Shown piece after piece: positions 45,201 to 51,107 of a stretch of DNA of 51,107 nt; position 1 is the first letter of the stretch; every line of letters starts with the position of its first letter. The DNA is from Gemmatimonadota bacterium (GTDB taxonomy: Bacteria > Gemmatimonadota > Gemmatimonadetes > Gemmatimonadales > Gemmatimonadaceae): assembly GCA_025362095.1 (NCBI GenBank), contig JANYIJ010000192.1, positions 1 to 51,107 of the forward strand. Reading direction: 5' to 3'. The notes beneath the pieces are model-generated. The model saw only the letters and a list, made by a program, of their open reading frames with translations, did not search any database and was not told where the DNA came from. The position numbers and the translations under genes were made by a program.

Positions 45201-45398
45201 GGTCCAGAGAATGATGGAATGTCTAATGGCCTGCAGACGAGAGTCGAGAAGGTCTGCAGCAGTGTCGCGTGAGCGGCGTTCGACGGTCTCGCCCGCGAGA
45301 AGGGCGAGACCGATGAACAGCACGACCAGCGAAACCAAAATGGTTCGAGGGAGGGTGCTGGGTTTTGCGGTGAGGGCGGGGGAACGGGTGAGGCTCAT
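42213..45398 (-). CDS. Hybrid histidine kinase with extracytoplasmic Cache-like sensor and two receivers
   Basis: The 1061-residue product has an N-terminal helix (TILVSLVVLFIGLALLAG), a periplasmic dCache-like sensor to about residue 340, a second helix (LAMILILIAAVVMAYL), a PAS domain (SAIIDSSPNGVLILDEAG), HisKA with His533 (MMSHEIRTPMNGVLGM), HATPase (GTGLGLSISKRLVELMGG), and two receiver domains with Asp822 (LFDFLMPGMDG) and Asp992 (FMDVQMPIFDG). This BarA-like order lacks a visible Hpt domain. Its stop shares the CTAG with the convergent kinase gene. Confidence 0.92.
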   Translation of the reverse strand: MSLTRSPALTAKPSTLPRTILVSLVVLFIGLALLAGETVERRSRDTAADLLDSRLQAIRHSIILWTDDEQLKAESWAAAPGLANLTRAIAAVAAGGHASAAALRALPEARDIERILGTVVRAYHLGGYTIFDTTGRVIAGSKGESIDSVILPWQNGPYKRVVAGETVMSRPYLSVNPIPDENGNMRAGVPTMWVATPIHDEHGKLVGALALRLRPEGQLRRLLTSNRQGQTAESYLFSRDGLMVTESRFDAQLRQIGMIAPDTMSTSALHIQVRDPGGDVSTGFKPTVAEKDRPLTYAAQRALSGETGITVSPYHDYRGRDVVGAWTWIPQLDVGLIYEMDDGEALALVMVLRRVLLAMILILIAAVVMAYLQRRATETVEKKRRAAEEELVMREETLSAIIDSSPNGVLILDEAGNVARANRFANANFGTRGEPITGLPVTRFVTCAIPWTGDVAAYLNEAGNEAFGVQPNGATFPIDVRFAAVNVRGETLYIAILIDITVRKQTEAALIHAKEQAEMAVRAKSEFLAMMSHEIRTPMNGVLGMTSLLGDSALSLEQRQYVDAIKHSAQLLMSVINDILDFSKVEAGKMSVEPIPFDLQVAVAEVAELLVPRALEANLELVVRYATDAPRRVIGDSGRIRQVLLNLAGNALKFTEKGHVVISVESIRTDGAGRFRFEITDTGIGIPTEKLNALFQPFTQADASTTRRFGGTGLGLSISKRLVELMGGEIGVMSADGSGSTFWFTLPLPEDTSPVPEPIPTVALDGVSALVVDDVAINVQVQTEFMKSWGMHVQAATSGAQALELLEAAAKAGNPIRVALFDFLMPGMDGEMLAKAVREDPALADISLILATSAAQRGDAERFHKGGFNAYLTKPFRPETLLHSLEAVLSGPRGWSESVPIVTRHLLNERKRPASGTTQSSAAIRSTTEMRTSANVVRSNFARVLLAEDNPVNQMVAVKMLERLGCRVDVAADGQEAVEMSERFPYDVIFMDVQMPIFDGLEATRRIRLRPDGAKVRIVAMTANAMDGDRELCLAAGMDDYVSKPITVQALEVALSKVGTR

Positions 45399-45555
45399 TG
45401 CGGTCCAAATATACCTTTAATGTCCCTGAACGAAGGAACGGGCTGGGGCGTATAGTTTTACGAACCGGCTGACACGGATTTCACGGATCAGCGGCCGGAT
45501 ATTTTGAGCGGCGCCGACGCCCTCGTCCACCCTCGAATTGCCTTAGCTTTAAAGG

Positions 45556-47040
45556 ATGATCGTCCGCCCCCTCCGGAACTTTATCTCGCTCCTCGCACTA
45601 ACCTCCGCCTGCGCCCCTCCCGCGCAAATCGGTGGTGCACCCTCTACCGCGCCCGCTCCCTCCACCGAGTGGCCCTCGCAACAGTCGACCGGCGCCGGCG
45701 CGAAGTTTAGCGGCGTCGAAATGCAGCGCGCGACGCGTGGCGCAATTGTGCCGCCTGACGTCGCGAACCACATGACCCGTCTGACCATCGCCGATGTCGT
45801 CGATCTCGCCCTCGGCAACAGCCCGCAAACGCGCAATACCTGGGCCCTCGCGCGTGCATCGGCGTCGGCATATGCGTCATCGCGCGGCAAGTTCCTCCCT
45901 TCCCTCGAACTCGACGGCGCCGGCGGCCCTTCAAAAGCCGTCACTTTCAGCAATTCGCTGCTCCCCGCGACCCGCTCCTCGTTTACAACTTCGCTGAACC
46001 TCTCGTACGTCCTGCTCGATTTCGGTCAGCGCGGCGGCGCCATGGCTGCTGCGCACGAAGCACTGTTCGCCGCCGATCTCACGCATAACGCGACCGTACA
46101 AAACGTCGTGCTACAAGCCGAGGGTTCCTACTTCTCGTATCAGGCGAGCCGCGGCCTGTTCGACGCCGCCGACGCCGCGGTAAAAACTGCTGAAGCAAAC
46201 CTCGCCGCCGCCGATCGCCGGCATGAAGTCGGCCTTGCGACGATTGCCGACGTTCTCCAAGCGCGCACCGCGCTCGCGCAGGCAAAACTCAACGCGCAAA
46301 CCGCCGGCGGGAATGTTCAGGCCGCCCGCGCGCAGCTGGCACTCGCACTCGGCCTCGCCGCCAACGCAAAGTTCGACGCCGCGCCCGATACCGGCCTCGC
46401 TCCGGTGATGCAGCTCGCAGAGAACATCGACTCGATCATCGAACGCACCGTAAGAGATCGACCGGACGTTGCCGCCGCCCGCGCCCTCGCGCGCCAGAGC
46501 CAGCAGCAAATTCGCCAGGCAAGATCCGCCGGTCTCCCGACTCTCACGTTCGGCGCCAGCGAAGGAAATGTTCAGAGCGGCAGCGCCGCCCTCGCCGGAA
46601 GTACCTACGCCCTAACGTTTGGCGTTCAGATCCCGCTCTTCTCGGGATTCAGCAAGGATTATGACATCGTCACCGCGCAGGAAAACGCCGCAGCATCAGC
46701 CGCCCGCGCCGAGCAAACACGACTCCTAGCCATCTCTCAAGTCTTCACGAGTTATTACGGTCTCCAAACCGCAACCCAGCGCGTCGCCACAAGCGCCGAA
46801 CTCCTCACGAGCGCAACTCAAAGCGAAGAGGTCGCCAGAGGCCGCTATGCCGAGGGCGTTGGAAATATCCTCGATTTATTGACTGCGCAGAGCGCGCTTG
46901 CCGACGCAAGAGCTCAGTCTGTGTTAAGTCGCTGGACCTGGTACGCATCTCTCGCGCAGCTGTCCCACGACGCCGGCGTCCTGGGCACACGAGGCGAACC
47001 CAACGTCTCACTAACTCCCGTCTCACCTGGACGCCCGTAA
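45556..47040 (+). CDS. TolC-family outer-membrane efflux lipoprotein
   Basis: The 494-residue product has a lipoprotein-like signal (RNFISLLALTSAC) and the two internally repeated OEP halves of TolC-type channels: LTIADVVDLALGNSPQTRN, FTTSLNLSYVLLDFGQRGG, then ALTFGVQIPLFSGFSKDYD. It is the first gene of a TolC-HlyD-RND operon, with the next ATG three bases after its stop. It forms the outer-membrane exit duct. Confidence 0.92.
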   Translation: MIVRPLRNFISLLALTSACAPPAQIGGAPSTAPAPSTEWPSQQSTGAGAKFSGVEMQRATRGAIVPPDVANHMTRLTIADVVDLALGNSPQTRNTWALARASASAYASSRGKFLPSLELDGAGGPSKAVTFSNSLLPATRSSFTTSLNLSYVLLDFGQRGGAMAAAHEALFAADLTHNATVQNVVLQAEGSYFSYQASRGLFDAADAAVKTAEANLAAADRRHEVGLATIADVLQARTALAQAKLNAQTAGGNVQAARAQLALALGLAANAKFDAAPDTGLAPVMQLAENIDSIIERTVRDRPDVAAARALARQSQQQIRQARSAGLPTLTFGASEGNVQSGSAALAGSTYALTFGVQIPLFSGFSKDYDIVTAQENAAASAARAEQTRLLAISQVFTSYYGLQTATQRVATSAELLTSATQSEEVARGRYAEGVGNILDLLTAQSALADARAQSVLSRWTWYASLAQLSHDAGVLGTRGEPNVSLTPVSPGRP

Positions 47041-47043
47041 ATA

Positions 47044-48246
47044 ATGATGCCGAGCGAGCGCAGTACCCCCAAGAATTTTTCGCAGTATCCGCGAGTTATC
47101 GCCCTTCTTACAAATCCGCGTAATCAGCGGAAAGTGGTTGCAGTTGCAGTGGTAGCTCTCGCCTCTGCCTGCACCAAAGCCGCGACTCCCGTTAAGCCTC
47201 CGGTAACAGTCAGCGTCGCAACCGCAGAAATCGGCAACGCCCCCTACGTAGTCCACGCCAACGGTCTCGTAGAACCTGCGCAGTCCGTAGCCGTGCAATC
47301 CCAAGTCGGCGGCGTCCTCACAAAGGTCCGTTTCAAAGAAGGCGACGAAGTAAGAGCCGGCCAAATACTTTTTGAAATCGACCCAAGACCTTTCAAAGCC
47401 GCTCTCGACCAAGCCTTAGCAGTCCAGGCCCGCGACGAAGCCAATGCCGCCGCGCTCCAGCGCGACGCCGATCGCTACGCCTCTCTCGTCCTCAAAGATT
47501 TCGTAACCAAATCGCAGGCCGATCAAACGGCCGGTCAGGCGGCCGCCGCGAAATCACTCGTCGCCGCCGATCGCGCTCAGGTTGAAAACGCCCGCTTCAA
47601 TTTCGAGAACGCCACCATCGCCGCGCCCATCACCGGCAAAACCGGAGTCCTGTTCGTGAAGCAGGGCAACCTCGTGAAGCCCGGCAGCAATCCACCGCTC
47701 GTAGTGATCAACCAGATCCATCCGATCGACGTGCATTTCACCGTGCCCGATCGTGAACTCCCGCTCGTCCAGAAGTATTCCGACGGCAAAAAGAAACTCC
47801 GCGTGATCGTCACCCCGCGCGGCGTCGCGTCAGCCGAAGAGGGCGAGCTCAACATGCTCGACAACGGCGTCGACACCACAACCGGAACTGTCACGCTCAA
47901 AGCACAGTTCCTGAACGCTGCCGGCCACCTCTGGCCCGGACAGTTCGTCGCCGTCGATGTCCAGGTCTACGTGCAGGAAAACGCCGTGCTCGTCCCGACA
48001 TCTTCCGTGCAAACCGGACAGGACGGCCAGTTCGTTTTCATTGTCACCGCCGAAAAAACCGCAGTCGTGCGTCCCGTTACCGCCGGCCTGGTGGTTGGTG
48101 ACCGCACGGTGATCGAGAAGGGTATTGATGCTGGAATGGTCGTCGTCACCGATGGCCAGTCGCGCCTGACCCCGAACGCGAAAGTCGAGGTAGCCCAGCC
48201 CGCACCCGCCGCGAAAGCGGCAAGGAATCCCGGAGGCGCCCCATGA
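47044..48246 (+). CDS. HlyD/AcrA-type periplasmic adaptor of RND efflux pump
   Basis: The 400-residue product has a lipoyl/barrel-sandwich half (VQSQVGGVLTKVRFKEGDEV and APITGKTGVLFVKQGNLVKPG), a helical hairpin between, and the membrane-proximal domain (VLVPTSSVQTGQDGQFVFIV). The lipoprotein signal VVAVAVVALASAC is preceded by about 30 residues encoded partly by a dispersed intergenic repeat; a GTG at 47134 is a shorter possible start. ATG 47044 keeps the basic NQRK before the hydrophobic stretch and close coupling to the upstream gene. It links the TolC-like channel to the RND pump. Confidence 0.9.
   Translation: MMPSERSTPKNFSQYPRVIALLTNPRNQRKVVAVAVVALASACTKAATPVKPPVTVSVATAEIGNAPYVVHANGLVEPAQSVAVQSQVGGVLTKVRFKEGDEVRAGQILFEIDPRPFKAALDQALAVQARDEANAAALQRDADRYASLVLKDFVTKSQADQTAGQAAAAKSLVAADRAQVENARFNFENATIAAPITGKTGVLFVKQGNLVKPGSNPPLVVINQIHPIDVHFTVPDRELPLVQKYSDGKKKLRVIVTPRGVASAEEGELNMLDNGVDTTTGTVTLKAQFLNAAGHLWPGQFVAVDVQVYVQENAVLVPTSSVQTGQDGQFVFIVTAEKTAVVRPVTAGLVVGDRTVIEKGIDAGMVVVTDGQSRLTPNAKVEVAQPAPAAKAARNPGGAP
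47082..47140 (+). repeat. Copy of the intergenic repeat embedded in the adaptor gene's 5' end
   Basis: The segment begins with the same 21 bases (starting gcagtatccgcgag) as 31867-31887, diverges for about 10 bases, then again shares TCCGCGTAATC and AAGTGGTT. It is translated in frame as part of the extended N-region of the HlyD-like protein. A shorter remnant, GATTTCACGGAT, occurs at 31771-31782 and at 45477-45488 upstream of this operon. Confidence 0.7.
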
Positions 48247-51107
48247 ACTTCACGGCTCTGTTCATCAAACGCCCCGTCATGACCACGCTGGTCATGGTGG
48301 GGATTTTGGGTTTTGGGCTCATGTCGTATCAGCAACTCTCGGTGAGCGATCTGCCGAGCGTCGACTACCCCACGATCACCGTGAACGCGTCGCTCCCCGG
48401 CGCGAGCCCCGAAACTATGGCGTCGTCCGTTGCGACGCCGCTCGAAAAAAGTTTTACGACGATCGCCGGCATCGATAACATGGTCTCCACCAGCTCGCTC
48501 GGCGGAACCTCGATCACCGTGCAGTTCACGCTGGACAGAAACATCGACGCAGGCGCGCAGGACGTTCAAACCGCCATCGCACGTACCCTCGGCCAGCTCC
48601 CTCAGGGAATGCTGCCGCCGTCGATGAACAAAACGAATCCGGCCGATCAGCCGATTCTCTATATCAATCTCCACTCGGCGACACTGCCGCTCGCGCAGCT
48701 CGACGAATACGCCGAGACCGTGATGGCACAGCGCATCTCCACGGTGAGCGGCGTGGCCGCGGTGAACGTGGGCGGCGCGGCAAAGTATGCGGCCCGCGTG
48801 CAGGTGGATCCACGTCAACTCGCGAGCCGCGGCATTGGCATCGACGAAGTCGCAACAGCGATCAACACGTCGAACGTGAACATTCCGAGCGGCGTGCTCT
48901 GGGGAAAGAGCAAGGCTTTCACCGTACGCACCAACGGCCAGCTCGGGACCGCCGCGGAGTTCGGCGACCTCGTCGTGACTTACAAAAACGGCGCGCCCGT
49001 ACGGCTGAAAGAAATCGGCCACGTGCTCGACGACATCCAAAACAATCGCACCGCCAGCTGGCTCGACGGCGAAAGGTCAATTTCGCTCGCAATTCAAAAG
49101 CAGCCCGGCACGAACACCGTCGAAGTTGCCGATGCCGTGAAAGCGCTGCTCCCCGTGCTGCGTTTACAAATGCCCGCAAGTGTTGACGCCGTGATCTTCT
49201 ACGATCGCGCGCAGGGCATTCGCGATTCCGTGCACGATGTAAAGGTCACCCTGGGACTGACGCTCACGCTCGTCATCCTCGTGATCTTCCTCTTCCTGCG
49301 AAACATCTCGGCCACCGCCATCCCGAGTCTCGCGCTGCCGATGTCGCTGATGGGGACGTTCGCGGTGATGCACCTGCTGAACTACAGTCTCGACAATCTC
49401 AGTTTGATGGCGCTCACGCTGGCCGTCGGATTTGTCGTGGACGACGCGATCGTGATGCTCGAGAACATTGTCCGCCACATGGAGATGGGAAAACCGCCCA
49501 TGCAGGCCGCGCTCGACGGCGCGGCGGAAATCGGCTTCACCATTATCTCCATGACGGCGTCGCTCACGGCCGTTTTCATTCCACTGCTCTTCATGGGCGG
49601 AATCGTCGGCCGACTGTTCCGCGAGTTCGCGGTGACGATCGCCGTCGCAATTCTCGTCTCGGGCTTCGTGAGCCTCACGCTCACGCCGATGCTCGGCGCG
49701 CACTTCCTGAACGAAGGGCGAGTGCACGGCTCGCACAATTTTATTTTCGACGCGTTCGAGCGGCTCTATCAGGCCGCGCTGCGCGCATACACGAGCACGC
49801 TGCACTGGGTCATGCTGCGCCGGCCCATCGTGCTTGTCTTCTCGGCGGTCACGCTCGTGCTCGCCGGCTTCATGTTCACGGTGGTGAAGAAGGGCTTCTT
49901 CCCGAGCGAGGATCAGGGCATTCTCCGCGCGGCGGTCGAAGGCGCGCAGGGAATCGGGTACGACGATATGCGCGACAAGATTATCGCGCTCGCAGCGATT
50001 GGCAGAGCAAATCCGAATGTGAGCGCCGAGAGTTACGCGGTGGCGAGCGGATTCGGTGGCAGCTCGGCCACAGTAAATACCGGGCGCATCACGTTCAGGC
50101 TGGTGCCGCGCAAGGAGCGCAAACTTTCCGCGGACGAGCTGGTGCCGGTGCTGGGTAACGCGCTGCGCGCAGTGCCGGGTGTGGCGAGCTATGTGGTGAA
50201 CTCGCCGACCATTCAGATTGGCGGGCGCAGTTCGAAAGGTCAGTATCAGTACACGATGATTGGCGGAAATTTGCCGAGCTTGTACAAGGCCGCGCAGACG
50301 ATGGAAGGAAAGATGCGCGAGATCAATGGAATCGTAGATGTGACCACCGATTTGCAGATCGCAAATCCCATGGCGAGCATCGAGCTCGACAGAGATGCCG
50401 CCGCGCGATTCCAGCTGACGCCAGAGCAAATCGAGCAGGCGCTGTACAACGCGTACGGCAGCCGGCAGGTGAGCACGATCTACACGCCGCAGAACGAGTA
50501 CTTCGTGATTCTCGAGCTGCTTCCAGAATATCAGAAAGATCTCGGCGCGCTGAGCATGCTCTATGTGCGCTCCCGCACCGGCCAGTTGGTGCCGCTCTCG
50601 AGCGTAACGCGCAACAAGCCGACGGTGGGGCCGATGCTCGTGAATCATACGGGGCAGATGCCGAGCGTGACGATCTCCTTCAATACGCGCATCGGTGTGA
50701 GCCTCGGCGAGGCGACGAATGCCGTGGAGGCCACGGCAGCAACCGTGATGCCACAGGATGTGACCGGCGCTTTTTATGGAGCGGCGCAGGTTTTCCAGGA
50801 TACACAGAAAGGACTGATCACGCTGTTCATCATTGCGATTTTCGTGATTTATATCGTGCTGGGAATTTTGTATGAGAGCTTCATTCATCCGCTGACGATT
50901 CTCTCGGGAATTCCGTTCGCCGCTTTCGGCGCGCTGCTCGCGCTGATTATCACGAGAACCGAGCTCACGGTTTATGCGTGGGTCGGAATCATCATGCTCG
51001 TGGGACTCGTGAAGAAGAACGCGATCATGATGGTCGATTTCGCGACCGAGGCGGAGAAGAAGGGGAAGAACGCGTTCGATTCGATTCAGGAGGCGTGCTT
51101 GGTGCGC
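48243..51107 (+). CDS. RND efflux inner-membrane transporter (MdtB/AcrB-like), C-terminus cut by window edge
   Basis: The frame from ATG 48243 is open for 955 codons to the window end; it overlaps the adaptor stop (ATGA). The N-terminus NFTALFIKRPVMTTLVMVGI and the signatures LPSVDYPTITVNASLPGASP and VILVIFLFLRNISATAIPSLALP are typical of hydrophobe/amphiphile RND pumps, closest in style to MdtB/MdtC. The proton-relay pair is present as Asp400-Asp401 (VGFVVDDAIVMLENI). The last visible segment (VGIIMLVGLVKKNAIMMVDF) is the second-repeat counterpart, so roughly 70-100 residues are missing. Substrate is unpredictable. Confidence 0.94.
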   Translation, partial: MNFTALFIKRPVMTTLVMVGILGFGLMSYQQLSVSDLPSVDYPTITVNASLPGASPETMASSVATPLEKSFTTIAGIDNMVSTSSLGGTSITVQFTLDRNIDAGAQDVQTAIARTLGQLPQGMLPPSMNKTNPADQPILYINLHSATLPLAQLDEYAETVMAQRISTVSGVAAVNVGGAAKYAARVQVDPRQLASRGIGIDEVATAINTSNVNIPSGVLWGKSKAFTVRTNGQLGTAAEFGDLVVTYKNGAPVRLKEIGHVLDDIQNNRTASWLDGERSISLAIQKQPGTNTVEVADAVKALLPVLRLQMPASVDAVIFYDRAQGIRDSVHDVKVTLGLTLTLVILVIFLFLRNISATAIPSLALPMSLMGTFAVMHLLNYSLDNLSLMALTLAVGFVVDDAIVMLENIVRHMEMGKPPMQAALDGAAEIGFTIISMTASLTAVFIPLLFMGGIVGRLFREFAVTIAVAILVSGFVSLTLTPMLGAHFLNEGRVHGSHNFIFDAFERLYQAALRAYTSTLHWVMLRRPIVLVFSAVTLVLAGFMFTVVKKGFFPSEDQGILRAAVEGAQGIGYDDMRDKIIALAAIGRANPNVSAESYAVASGFGGSSATVNTGRITFRLVPRKERKLSADELVPVLGNALRAVPGVASYVVNSPTIQIGGRSSKGQYQYTMIGGNLPSLYKAAQTMEGKMREINGIVDVTTDLQIANPMASIELDRDAAARFQLTPEQIEQALYNAYGSRQVSTIYTPQNEYFVILELLPEYQKDLGALSMLYVRSRTGQLVPLSSVTRNKPTVGPMLVNHTGQMPSVTISFNTRIGVSLGEATNAVEATAATVMPQDVTGAFYGAAQVFQDTQKGLITLFIIAIFVIYIVLGILYESFIHPLTILSGIPFAAFGALLALIITRTELTVYAWVGIIMLVGLVKKNAIMMVDFATEAEKKGKNAFDSIQEACLVR

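Noticed and set aside
49164-50888. 574-codon minus-strand open frame inside the RND pump gene
   Set aside because: Antisense shadow of the RND transporter; the product is charged, His/Arg-rich and without recognisable motifs.

Overview
The window is about 51 kb of GC-rich bacterial chromosome. The gene content suggests a member of the Gemmatimonadota or a close relative: two MacB/FtsX-type orphan permeases of the duplicated kind common in Acidobacteria and Gemmatimonadota, a SusC/SusD-like outer-membrane pair, a PknB-type kinase with a TPR tail, many secreted peptidases and lipoproteins, and a CRTAC1/UnbV protein. The taxon is an inference from family content; no marker gene is present. Gene density is high, with many 1-8 nt overlaps or gaps and frequent GTG/TTG starts.

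Layout. 1-2416 (-) is a permease missing only its last few codons. 2641-6023 (+) holds two tandem M1-family metallopeptidases, followed by tRNA-Gly(CCC). 6154-7043 (-) is a two-gene AhpD/carboxymuconolactone-decarboxylase cassette whose main gene has an in-frame TGA exactly at the second Cys of its CxxC site, with a SECIS-like hairpin 11 nt downstream, so it is a candidate selenoprotein. 7219-12356 (+) encodes a vanadium-haloperoxidase/PAP2 lipoprotein and a double-length FG-GAP/UnbV lipoprotein. 12337-13116 (-) is an orphan plug-domain protein. 13284-17985 (+) is the SusC/SusD-like pair, ending in a perfect 19-bp bidirectional terminator. 18061-20940 (-) is a lipoprotein / plug-domain / heptaheme cytochrome c operon. 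21048-23678 (+) is the Ser/Thr kinase.

23695-29229 (+) is the most interesting block. It is a compact operon with its own near-consensus promoter and an intrinsic terminator. It encodes an NHLP-leader RiPP precursor with seven tandem GTIGPSx heptapeptides, a RiPP-maturation radical SAM protein, a LodA/GoxA-like quinone-cofactor oxidase and a LodB-like flavoprotein. This joins peptide-maturation machinery to a cysteine-tryptophylquinone oxidase system in one transcript.

29254-34157 holds an LTxxQ-type periplasmic protein, a barrel-like protein, a Tat-exported FMN alpha-hydroxy-acid dehydrogenase carrying a CxxCH motif, and an S9 prolyl-oligopeptidase-type peptidase (-). 34489-37785 (+) holds a complete permease and a TSUP transporter. 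38048-39502 (-) is an ECF sigma / membrane anti-sigma / LTxxQ operon. 39640-45398 has two convergent hybrid histidine kinases whose stop codons share one CTAG. 45556-51107 (+) is a TolC-HlyD-RND efflux operon, cut at the window edge.

Several intergenic spaces hold long imperfect palindromes built from short repeated words (2489-2555, 31742-31915, 34241-34443, 37801-38032). Part of one recurs inside the 5' coding region of the HlyD-like gene. All assignments rest on reading motifs by eye; no database search was possible.
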